Below, piece after piece: positions 24,681 to 35,500 of a stretch of DNA of 64,000 nt. The first letter of the stretch is position 1; each line of letters opens with the position of its first letter. The stretch comes from Dastarcus helophoroides (taxonomy: Eukaryota; Arthropoda; Insecta; Coleoptera; Bothrideridae), in contig CM053331.1 of the NCBI GenBank assembly GCA_028583605.1, positions 3,450,437 to 3,514,436 of the forward strand. Reading direction: 5' to 3'. Under the pieces are notes generated by a model. That model ran no database searches and had not been told where the DNA came from. It saw only the letters and a list, made by a program, of their open reading frames with translations. Both the position numbers and the translations under genes were made by a program.

Positions 24681-25930
24681 ATGTTTAAAAAAGTCGGAAC
24701 TTTGAAACAAAGAAACGATTTAAAACTAAGCAACATTTAAAAAAAAAACAAAAGTCTGAAGAAAGCACATTAAAAAAAAAACAACTATTTTACCACGACA
24801 GCTACAATTTTAAGAAAACAGGAATTTCACAAAAAGAAATTTCCGGGAAAAAAAAGATACTAATTGGAAACCAAAATCTACAATTTCGAGGAAAAAACTC
24901 AACTTTAAATGACGCAATTTTCTGAAGGGAAGGAATTCAACGAAAGGTCAAACTTCAAGAGAAGCTAAAAATTAGATCAAAGACGAATTTTTGGAAATAA
25001 GAGTTTTTACATCAAAATTTTGAGAAAGAGACGACATTTTTGAAATTTCAGAAAAATCAAGATATTTTGGGGCTAGCACAATGGGCCCGGAAAGGGTGGC
25101 CTAAGTGCTGGCCTAAATTTTTAGGCAATCCACAACGAATCCAGAAGATATTTTGGGAAAAAATGTAAATTTGGCAAACTGTTCGTAAATCTAAGAATAA
25201 CGAACTTTAAAATACATAATAATATACAATAATAATAATAATTTTTCGTGAGAATATTAATTATTGCAGAGAAAGTCAATTGCTAATTAAAAAAATTTCA
25301 AATTTGAAAGTAATTTGGACATAATTTTGAGAAAAAAAAGACGAAATTTGTAAAAATAGTCTAAGAGGGCATAATTCTATTTTTTTTTTATTTTTTATAT
25401 TTTATTTCCATTTTGAGAGGTCCATAAAATGTCAAGAAAATAACTTGAATTTTTCAAAAAAAAAATATTTTTTTATTACAGTTCTAAAATAACTTTGGGT
25501 AAATAAGCAAATTTCCAGAAAAAAGAATATTGAATTCTAAGATGAAAGCTGCAATTTTAAGAAAAAACCTAGAATTGTAAACATAAAGAATGAACTTAAA
25601 GTAGAAGGTTTTCAAGAAAGTCAAACTTTAGGAAAAAAATAATTTTTTTGGAAATATATTAAAATTTAAAGAACAATTTATAAACTCAAATTAAAAAACA
25701 TCTTAACATTTCGAAAAAAAATTTGAAAGCTTCAAGACACTTTCGAAAAAATTGAACTTTAAAAAACATCAAAATTTGTCAAGCGAAGTTTTCAAAAAAT
25801 CTCGAGAAAAAAATATTTGATTGCCCAGGAAAGTCAAATTTTAAAAAGACACGTTGAACTTTAAAAATACATTGAAGTTTCAAAAACAAGACGAATTAAG
25901 CTAGAGTTTTGAGAAGTTTAGGGAATATAT
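24681..25930. other. Degenerate A-rich DNA, no gene
   Basis: A-rich, with recurring AAATTTTGA, GAAAAAA and TTTAAAAA pieces and no regular period. It resembles decayed satellite and module A-like DNA. A short patch at 25065-25110 (GCACAATGGGCCC ... TGGCCTAA) is locally GC-richer but not otherwise recognisable. Confidence 0.55.
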
Positions 25931-27496
25931 AAATGTTATTAATATTATAATTATTATTCATTAAAGACGGTCGTGAAAATTAGTCGATTTCATGACTCGA
26001 ATATTACTACAAAATTTTAAACTTGTACTTTAAGACTTATTCAAAGACCAATGTGGTATTGTAGAGATTTTTCAAGTTGAAGTTATTGATAAATTAGACC
26101 AAACTTTCGTGTATTATGCTTCGGATGAAAAACACGGGCTTTCCGGGATCAAAATATTGTCGAATAGAAGTCGTTTTAGTTTAAAGTGCTCGAATAGGAG
26201 GAACGTAGACCGCCGCCGCGCCACACGGGATTATTCCCGAGCAAAAAGCTAGATCGGAAGATAGACTAACGTTCCCCGAATAAAAATAGAAAGGGAAACC
26301 CGAAATGGTACATTTAACATCGCCAGACGAGCAGGGTAGGTCGCCTTCTGATTTATGTTGTATTAGGGTGAGTCCGGAATATCCTTGTTGTATGCTTTTT
26401 TCATTCGAGATAAGCCACCCCGAAGTTGACAATGAATTTGCGAAGAGATTGAGATAACGATCGCCGTTGAAGCGCTTTTACTTCATTGTCGTAAACTCCA
26501 GTGGATTCATTTTAACCGAAACGACGATAATAACAATCATAAGTACATGAATTAGCAACAAATAAAATAGCCTTTTAACCACGTTGTCTCGTTTGCTTTG
26601 CGAAAGAATTTGGTGAATGCGCCGGTTACAAATTTATCGATACACCAAATATTTAGTTTCAACTTCACTTAGTTTCAAAAAAATCTGGTACGATTATTTG
26701 CTTTCAGTTATTTGGTATCTTCTGGATCATTCTGATGCTAAAATTTCGAAAAAAGTTGCTAAATTTTTGCAATTTCGAATTTAATCTGAATGTTTCAATT
26801 TTTTTCTTATAATTTTTGATGCTTCGTCCAAAGTTGTCTAATAAGTAAAGCATATATTTCAGATGTAACACAGGTTGGTAAAAACTTGGATTAATTTAAA
26901 ATCGCGAGTTGAGTTTTCAACGTAACTTCAGAGACGAATGGCATTAATCCCGGCAACCTTCCAACTTATTATCTACGACACATTTCATCTCGTATAAAGT
27001 TACAAATCTTCTCTTGCGTTTCGTAGAGCTTTCCATCAAGTCCACTAAATATACTTTATTTTATCAAAATTACCGTAGCGGGAAGCCGAGTAATTCCGCA
27101 GACCTATGAAGTTTTGGTACACCTAAGTAGTTAAATTACGGTTTTCTTCAAAGGTAACCAACTCGAATGCTCTTTAAGGTAGTTCACGGGCGGTAACGTG
27201 GCAAAAAGTTTTTAGAACGTTAGCTGTCCGCTGCGTATAGCGAGACAGAAGCGCCAAATTACTCGATTTTTAGCATAGATTGTATGCGTGGATACAATAT
27301 TACAAATCTCTAAAATCCGCACGTTAGGGAAACACCTTGAAGTAATGGCAACAAAACAGATACTACTCCTTCTAGATGGCTTTGGCTTTAGTTCCTGTCA
27401 CGCAGATGTTTCGAATAAGCGGGACAGTGTTGACGACGAAAAAAATCAACTGCAAAGCGACTTGGAGATTTGTATTTATATTATATTATTATATAT
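25931..27496. other. Unique DNA, no supported gene
   Basis: Balanced, non-repetitive sequence. Frames at 26181-26432 (minus, 83 codons) and 27288-27557 (plus, 89 codons, running into the LTR) show no recognisable domain and no matching splice signals. A copy of the small GCGCCGGTTAC repeat lies at about 26611. Confidence 0.45.
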
Positions 27497-27871
27497 TGTT
27501 ACGGGCTTATCGGTTCAATTGATTACACGTGATGGATTATACCCACTTTATTACTGAACTCAACTTGGATCACCACAATTGAACAATTAACTCACTTATT
27601 ATTGACTTCTACCAACTCACTAATTACACTGACTCTAACTGACTGACTCGAGGGAAAGCTGACCGCCTTTTTATAGTTTTGGCCCCGGGCTTCTAGAACT
27701 TTTCGGCAGATAAGGCTTATCGTTTGCGGAAATTTCTGGAACGCTTATCTGCAATTTGTTTCTTTATCGCGGCCGCTTTCCCCTTATCAGATCCTTCTAG
27801 AAACTTTTTTTATTTACTAAATTCTACAATTCTATTCTAAATCCTATTTCATCTATTTATATTGCGTTACA
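27497..27871 (-). mobile_element. Solo LTR, copy 1 (gypsy/errantivirus-type), minus orientation
   Basis: A 375-bp element related in reverse complement to 42272-42637. Its plus-strand ends are TGTTACGGG and CGTTACA, so the LTR reads TGTAACG ... CCGTAACA in its own direction, with TG...CA termini and short terminal inverted repeats (TGTTACGGG versus TGTAACGCA). It is flanked by ATAT on both sides (27493-27496 and 27872-27875), a 4-bp target duplication. In element orientation it has a TATA box (complement of 27668-27675) and an AATAAA signal (complement of 27547-27552). No primer-binding site, gag, pol or env sequence adjoins it, so it is a solo LTR. The 297/17.6 elements of Drosophila target ATAT in this way. 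Assignment to that group is an inference from termini and target only. Confidence 0.88.
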
Positions 27872-28560
27872 ATATTATATTTATTTATCAATAGACGAAA
27901 TAAATAACAAAAACAAAAATATAATCATAATTATACATATTTTGGAGCAAGATTTAAATATTTTGTGGTTGCCTGGATATAATAACGTGTATTTATACTT
28001 AAGACGAGGAGCAAACACACAGAATTCATCATAAAATCAGCGCACTACACACAATCACTGCTGAAAAAAACCAAAATCGAAATCAAACCCTGTATAAACA
28101 CCTATTTAAGAACAACAACACTTCAAAATTTGGAACTTAAAATCGATATATTTAAATTATATCAGGAAAACTGACGTGCTTTAGAATTATAAGAAGAACT
28201 CCAAATTTCCAAGTAACTGTAAGTTCATCAACAATTTTTAAAATTAATAAAACTTTAAATATTTCCAAATTGAGTCGTAGAAATGTTAAATAAAATTAAT
28301 AAACATAATATTTCCGACCAATAAGAGTCTACCACGAAAAATAATTTTAAAAATTCAAAAAGTCAAAATCTTGAATTTTTAAGCCAACAACTAAGAAAAA
28401 AGTAAACATTCTAATCAAAATTTTGTCAAGAAACGTGGAAGTTTCCAGTTAAAATTAAAAAAATTCTTGGACTTTTGAGTTTATATGAAAAATAAACAAA
28501 AACAAAATTGGAAAAAATTCAATGTTTTTAATTAATCAAAATCTTTGAAAAATGGTCAAC
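27872..28560. other. A/T-rich DNA, no gene
   Basis: A-rich spacer between the solo LTR and octamer block 2, becoming more A-rich and repetitive rightwards. No open frame or element is recognisable. Confidence 0.5.
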
Positions 28561-29759
28561 AACAATAATAAAATTTAAAAGAAAAATCTAAAAATTGAAA
28601 CAACAAAAATTCAAAATTCAAAAATCGGATAACGAAAATACTGAAAAGTGGAAAAATTCAACAATCAAAATTTCAAAAATTCGAAAAATCAACAAATGAA
28701 AAAATCGAATAATGAAAAGATCAAAAAATCAAAAATTCTAAGTTTGAGAAATCGAAAAATCGGAAAATTAAATAAATAAAAATCCTAAAATCGAAAAGTT
28801 CAACAATCAAAATATCAAAAATTAGAAAGTTCAAAAAAATCCAAAACTCGAAAAATCAAAAAATCTTCAAATCAAGAAATGAAAAAATTGAAAAACTGAA
28901 AAATTAAAGTCGAGAAATCGAAAAATGGAGGAAAGAAGAAATGGAAAATAACTAAAAATCGAAAAATCAAGAAACGAGTAATGAAATAATCGAAAAATTG
29001 AAAAATCGAAAAATTGAAAAATTCTCAAATTAAGACATAGAACATTTAAAAAATGAAAAAATTGATAAGTCGAAACATTGAAAAATTGAAAAATCGAAAA
29101 TGGAAGAAATAAAAAATTAAAAAATGCAAAAATCGAAAAATAAAAAATTGAAATGTCAAAAAATCTAAAAATCAAAATATTAAAATAACTAAAAATCGAA
29201 AAATCAAGAAACGAGTAACGAAATAATCGAAAAATTGAAAAATCGAAAAATTGAAAAATCGAAAATTTGAAAAATCGAAAAATTGAAAAATTCTCAAATT
29301 TAGACATAGAACATTTGAAAAATGAAAAAATCGATAAGTCGAAACATTGAAAAATTGAAAAATCGAAATATCGAAAAATTGAAAAATTCCAAAAAATTAA
29401 AAAATCGAAAAAACAAAAAACGAATAGTCAAAAAATCGATAAACTGAAAAATCGAAAAATCGATAAATTGAAAAATTCTAAAATTCAGACATCGAAAAAT
29501 TAAAAAATGTAAAAATCGAAAAACCAAAATATTGAAAAATTGAAAAACCGAAAAATCGAAAAATTCAAAAATCAAAATATTGCAAAATTCTAAACTTTAG
29601 AAATCGAAATATCAAGAAATTGAAAATTAAAAAAATCGAAATATCCAAAAATTGAAAATTTGAAAATTCAGAAAATCCAGAATTTGAAAATCGAGTGACG
29701 AGAAAATTGAAATCTATCAAAATTCAAAATTTAGAAAATTCGACCAAATGAAAAAATTG

Positions 29760-31860
29760 AAAAATCGAACATTTTTCAAATTAAGAAATCATAAAATCGA
29801 AATTCTGAAAAACTGAAAAGTCGAACTAATGACAAATCGGAAAATGAAAGAATGGGAAAATGAAAAAATCGAAAACTCAAGGAATCAAAAATGAAAAAAA
29901 TAAAAAATTGATTATCAAAAAAGAGAGAAATCAAAAAACTGAGACAGGCAAAAATCGAAAAAATGCAAAATCGAGAAGTCAAAAAATCAAAATATTCAAA
30001 AATCGAAATATTCAAAAAATCTAATAATATAAAAATCAAAAAAGAAATAATGAAAAAATCGAAAAGTTGAAAAATTCTAAAATTGAGAAATCAAAAAATT
30101 AAAATATCGAAAAATCGAAATATTGAAAAATTTAAAAATCGAAAAATTGAAAAATCCTAAAGTTGAGAAACCGAAAAATTAAAAATTCGAAAGATCAAAA
30201 AACGAGTCCTGAAAAAATCGATAAATTGAAAAATCGAAAAATCGATAAATTGAAAAATTCTAAAATTGAGACATCAAAAAATTCAAAACTGAAAAAATCG
30301 AAAAATCGCAATATTGAAAAATTAAAAAACCGAAAAATCAAAAAATCGAAAAATCGAACATTTTTTAAATCGAGAAATCAAAAAATCATAAAACTTAAAA
30401 ATTCAAAAGTTGAAATATGAAGAAATCGAAAAATGATAGAATGGGAAAATGGAAAAATCGAAAACTCAAGGAATCAAAAGTGAAAAAAATAAAAAATTGA
30501 TTATCAAAAAAGAGAGAAATCAAAAAACTGAGACAGGCAAAAATCGGAAAAATGCAAAATCGAGAAGTCAAAAAATCAAAATATCTAAAAATCGAAATAT
30601 TCAAAAAATCTAATAATCGAAAAATCAAAAAAGAAATAATGAAAAAATCGAAAAATTGAAACATTCTAAAACTGAGAAATCAAAAAATTAAACTATCGAA
30701 AAGTAGAAATATTGAACAATTTAAAAATCGAAAAATTGGAAAATCCCAAAGTTGAGAAACCGAAAAATTAAAAATTCGAAAGATCAAAAAACGAGTCCTG
30801 AAAAAATCGATAAATTGAAAAATCGAAAAATCGATAAATTGAAAAATTCTAAAATTGAGACATCGAAAAATTCAAAAATGAAAAAATTGAAAAATCGCAA
30901 TATTGAAAAATTGAAAAACCGAAAAATCAAAAAATCGAAAAATCGAACATTTTTTAAATCGAGAAATCAAAAAATCGTAAAACTGAAAAATTCAAAAGTT
31001 GAAATATTAAGAAATCGAAAAATGATAGAATGGGAAAATGGAAAAATCGAAAACTCAAGGAATCAAAAATGAAAAAAATAAAAAATTGATTATCAAAAAA
31101 GAGAGAAATCAAAAAACTGAGACAGGCAAAAATCGACAAAATGCAAAATCGAGAAGTCAAAAAATCAAAATATCTAAAAATCGAAATATTCAAAAAATCT
31201 AATAATCGAAAAATTAAAAAAGAAATAGTGAAAAAATCGAAAAATTGAAAAATTCTAAAACTGAGAAATCAAAAAATTAAAATATCAAAAAATCGAAATA
31301 TTGAAAAATTTAAAAATCGAAAAATTGAAAAATCCTAAAGTTGAGAAACCGAAAAATTAAAAATTCGAAAGATCAAAACACGAGTCCTGAAAAAATCGAT
31401 AAATTGAAAAATCGAAAAATCGATAAATTGAAAAATTCTAAAATTGAGACATCGAAAAATTCAAAAATGAAAAAATCGAAAAATCGCAATATTGAAAAAT
31501 TAAAAAACCGAAAAATCAAAAAATCGAAAAATCGAACATTTTTTAAATCGATAAATCAAAAAATCGTAAAACTGAAAAATTCAAAAGTTGAAATATTGAG
31601 AAATCGAAAAATGATAGAATGGGAAAATGGAAAAATCGAAGTCGCAGAAAATCAAAAATGAAAAAATAAAAAATTAATTATCAAAAAATAGAGAAATCAA
31701 AAAATTAAGAAAGGCAAAAATTGAAAAATCGAAAAATCAAAAAACGAATAATGAAAAAATCAAAAAATTGAAAAATTCTAAAATTGAGAAATCAAAAAAT
31801 AAAAAATCGAAATATTGCAAAATTAAAAAATTGAAAAATTAAAAATGATAAGTCCTAAAC
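29760..31860 (+). repeat. 589-bp higher-order repeat (about 3.3 copies)
   Basis: Landmark AAGGAATCAAAA occurs at about 29880, 30469 and 31058, and corresponding open frames start at 30163, 30752 and 31341. Both give a 589-bp period. Units are almost identical, including rare words such as ACGAGTCCTG, GAGACAGGCAAAAATCG and ATAGAATGGG. The homologous stretch in the right duplication copy (36151-37441) has only about two full units. 589 is not a multiple of 8, so the unit must contain octamer-register breaks. Confidence 0.93.
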
Positions 31861-32049
31861 TTGAGAAACCGAAAAATTAAAAAATCGAAAAATCAAAAAT
31901 CGAGTACTGAAAAAATCAATAAATTAAAAAATCGAAAAATCGATAAATTGAAAAATTCTAAAATTGAGACAGAAAAAATCAAAAAATCGAAATATTGAAA
32001 AATTAAAAAAGCAAAAAATCGAAATATTGAAAAACCGAAAAGTTGAAAA

Positions 32050-32800
32050 TTAAAACAATCGAAAAATCAAAAAATTTAATATCAGAAATATCAAAAAATT
32101 TAGAATTCAAACACCGACTAACGAAAAACTTGAAAAATCGAAAAATTCAACAAAACATCAAAAATTAAAAATTCAAAAAATCGAAAAATCAAAAAATTTT
32201 TAATTCGAGAAATCAAAAAATAGAAAAACTGAAAAAGTGACTAGTCGAGAAATTGAAATGTCGAATCATTGAAAAATTGAAAAACCGAAAAATTAAAAAA
32301 TCCTAAAATTGAAAAATCGAAAAACTAAAAATCAAAAAATCAAAAAATTGATAAATCGAAAAATTTTAAAATCGAAATATTGTTAAGTCCAAAATTTTAA
32401 AAATCGGAATATCGAAAAATTATAAATTAGAAATATCGTAAAATCCAAATATTGAAAAATTGAAACATTAAAAAATTCCAAAATTCAAAAATTGAGTAAC
32501 GAAAGAATTGAAAAATGGAAAAACTGAAAAATTGATAAACCGAAAAATCGAAAAATTGAAAAGTAAAACAATCAAATATTCAAAAAATTTAATAATTGAT
32601 ATATCAAAAAATTCAGAATTAAATACCGACTAACGAAAAACTTGAAAAATCGAAAAATTGAACAATTAAAATACCAAAAATTGAAGATTCAAAAAATCTA
32701 AAAATCGAACAATTTTTAAATTGAGAAATCAAAAATCGAAAAACTGAAAAAAGTGAAAAGTCAAAAAATTGAGATATCGAAATATTGAAAAATTGAAAAA
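32050..32800 (+). repeat. 512-bp higher-order repeat (2 copies)
   Basis: The words ACCGACTAACGAAAAACTTG, GAAATCAAAAA and CGAAATATTG recur 512 bp apart (ACCGACTA at 32113 and 32625). The same pair is present in the right duplication copy at 37933 and 38445, also 512 bp (64 x 8), showing that the HOR predates the larger duplication. Confidence 0.85.
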
Positions 32801-33473
32801 CCCAAAAATCAAAAAATCAAAAAATTGAAAAATCTTAAAATTGAAAAATCGAAAAATTAAAAAATTGAAAAATCAAAATATTAAAAAGTTTTAAAATCGA
32901 AATATTACTAAATACAAAATTTTAGAAATCAAGAGTTCAAAAACTTGAAAATTAGAAAAATCGTAAAATCCAAAAATTGAAATATCAAAAAAAATTCAAA
33001 AATCAAGTAACAAAAAAATTGAAAAATCGAAAAATGGAAAAACTGAAAAATCCAAAAATTGAAAAACCAAATATCGAAAAAAAACCGGGGAAGCGGAAAA
33101 CAGAGAAATTGACTAATTAAAAAAGTGAAAAATTAAAAAAATGAAAAATCATTAATTTTAAAAACCAAAAATTCAAAAAATCGGAGTAAAAATTTCAAAA
33201 ACTGAAAGATCAAAAAACCAAAAATTGGAGAGGTCAAAATATGTAAAAATCGAAAATCGAAAAATTGAATAATTTTAAAATCCAAAAATTGGGAAATAAA
33301 ATAATCCAGAAATCGAAAAATCGTAAAATTAAAAAATTTTAAAATCCAAAAATTGAAATACCAAAAGATAAAAAAATTAAATAAAATCAAATGTTCGGAG
33401 AATTGATAAACAGAAAAATGGGTGACTAGAAAAATTAAAAATTTGAAAAATGAAAAAATTGAAATTTTTTTAA

Positions 33474-33976
33474 GTTTATAAATCGTTTCATGTTACTTCC
33501 ATAAGTTATATAGTACACAAATTGATAAAGAGCGATTCGCACTCAATGAGGGGCAGTCGGCTTTTCATCAATTTTTTTCTTTTTTTAATAGTTGACAATT
33601 TTCCTAAAATAATCTTCCAAATTAAAAACCTTAAAATTTGTTTCAAGAACAACAAAAATTTAGAAAAATAGGGGGTGGGGCAAATGGGGGGCATTGTCAA
33701 GTGGGGTATCATATGAAAGCGCTTTGAGTGTATATCCTAAAACTTTTTAAATTTTAATTTAATTCGGCCTAGTTTTTGATTTACGATAAGAATAATTTTG
33801 TCTTTAGACTCAAAACTATGCCCAAAAAACAAAATTTAATTATCAAAACGTTGTTTTTTTTTACATAAAATTATTTACTTTTATATGTCAACATTTCGAT
33901 GAAATGTCAGATTTTTGAGCTAAAATTCGAAATTTCAAATTTAAGTTGTGTTGAGCTCGAAGTCAAACTTTCAATT
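33474..33976 (+). repeat. Module B, copy 1
   Basis: A ~500-bp sequence recurring five times in the window (33474, 39287, 44592, 48809, 53648). It starts GTTTATAAATCG and includes AGTTATATAGTACACAAATT, AGCGATTCGCACTCAATGAG, a G-rich block (33671-33706), TCATATGAAAGCGCTTTGAG, a GACTCAAAACTATGCCCAA stretch and an end near GTTGAGCTCGAAGTCAAAC. A polypyrimidine array begins immediately after it. A minus-strand 68-codon frame (33506-33712) is open in copies 1, 2 and 5 but disrupted in copy 3, and it matches no family I know, so I do not call it a gene. Module B has more complex sequence than its neighbours and may be a non-autonomous transposon or satellite monomer. Confidence 0.92.
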
Positions 33977-35500
33977 CTCTTCTCTTCTCTTCTCTTCTCT
34001 TCTCTTCTCTTCTCTTCTCTTCTCTTCTCTTCTCTTCTCTTCTCTTCTCTTCTCTTCTCTTCTCTTCTCTTCTCTTCTCTTCTCTTCTCTTCTCTTCTCT
34101 TCTCTTCTCTTCTCTTCTCTTCTCTTCTCTTCTCTTCTCTTCTCTTCTCTTCTCTCTCTTCTCTTCTCTTCTCTTCTCTTCTTCTCTTCTCTTCTCTTCT
34201 CTTCTCTTCTCTTCTCTTCTCTTCTCTTCTCTTCTCTTCTCTTCTCTTCTCTTCTCTTCTCTTCTCTTCTCTTCTCTTCTCTTCTCTTCTCTTCTCTTCT
34301 CTCTCTTCTCTTCTCTTCTCTTCTTCTCTTCTCTTTCTCTTCTCTTCTCTTCTTCTCTTCTCTTCTCTTCTCTTCTCTTCTCTTCTTTTCTTTTCTTTCT
34401 CTTCTTTCTTTTCTTTTCTCTTCTCTTCTCTTCTCTTCTCTTCTCTTCTCTTCTCTTCTCTTCTCTCTTCTCTTCTCTTCTCTTCTCTTCTCTTCTCTTC
34501 TCTTCTCTTCTCTTCTCTTCTCTACTCTTCTCTTCTCTTCTATTCTCTTCCCTTCCCTTCCCTTCCCTTCCCTTCCTTCCCTTCCCTTCCCTTCCCTTCC
34601 CTTCCCTTCCCTTCCCTTCCCTTCCCTTCCCTTCCCTTCCCTTCCCTTCCCTTCCCTTCCCTTCCCTTCCCTTCCCTTCCCTTCTCTTACCTTCCCTTCC
34701 CTTCCCTTCCCTTCCCTTCCCTTCCCATCCCTTCACTTCCCTTCTCTTCTCTTACCTTCCCTTCCCTTCCCTTCCCTTCCCTTCCCTTCCTTTCCCTTCC
34801 CTTCCCTTCCCTTCCCTTTCCTTCCCTTTCCTTACCTTCCCATCTCATCTCATCTCATCTCATCTCATCTCTTCTCATCACATCTCTTCTTTTCTCTTCT
34901 CTTCTCATCTCATCTCATCTCATCTCATCTCATCTCATCTCATCTCATCTCATCTCATCTCATCTCATCTCATCTCATCTCATCTCATCTCATCTCATCT
35001 CATCTCATCTCATCTCATCTCATCTCATCTCATCTCATCTCATCTCATCTCATCTCATCTCATCTCATCTCATCTCATCTCATCTCATCTCATCTCATCT
35101 CATCTCATCTCATCTCATCTCATCTCATCTCATCTCATCTCATCTCATCTCATCTCATCTCATCTCATCTCATCTCATCTCATCTCATCTCATCTCATCT
35201 CATCTCATCTCATCTCATCTCATCTCATCTCATCTCATCTCATCTCATCTCATCTCATCTCATCTCATCTCATCTCATCTCATCTCATCTCATCTCATCT
35301 CATCTCATCTCATCTCATCTCATCTCATCTCATCTCATCTCATCTCATCTCATCTCATCTCATCTCTTCTCTTCTCTTCTCTTCTCTTCTCTTCTCTTCT
35401 CTTCTCTTCTCTTCTCTTCTCTTCTCTTCTCTTCTCTTCTCTTCTCTTCTCTTCTCTTCTCTTCTCTTCTCTTCTCTTCTCTTCTCTTCTCTTCTCTTCA
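33977..35500 (+). repeat. Polypyrimidine array 2: (CTTCT)n, (CCTTC)n, (CATCT)n, (CTTCT)n
   Basis: Ordered sub-arrays. CTTCT with short irregular breaks runs to about 34548, and CCTTC from about 34549 to 34835. A very uniform (CATCT)n block covers about 34838-35364 apart from a few units near 34868-34905, and CTTCT resumes to 35500. The end is fused directly to octamer satellite, which marks the junction of the ~6.4-kb tandem duplication. Confidence 0.98.

Larger units (their letters stand above)
28561..33473 (+). repeat. Octamer satellite block 2, left copy of a ~6.4-kb duplication
   Basis: A-rich AAAAATCG-type satellite. From about 29137 onward it is nearly identical to 35501-39286 (offset 6375 bp at the left, 5812 bp at the right). 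It contains a 237-bp repeat (GAAACGAGTA at 28971 and 29208), a 589-bp higher-order repeat in about 3.3 copies and a 512-bp repeat in two copies (ACCGACTAACG at 32113 and 32625). Frames beginning Met-Arg-Asn-Arg-Lys at 30163, 30752 and 31341 recur once per 589-bp unit. They consist of satellite codons and are not genes. Confidence 0.95.

Noticed and set aside
27288..27557. 89-codon plus-strand frame
   Set aside because: It runs into the solo LTR, so its 3' end is set by an unrelated insertion, and no homology is recognised.
33506..33712. 68-codon minus-strand frame in module B, open in three of five copies
   Set aside because: Two of the three are recent duplicates. Copy 3 has lost the start codon and gained a stop. 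No family is recognisable.
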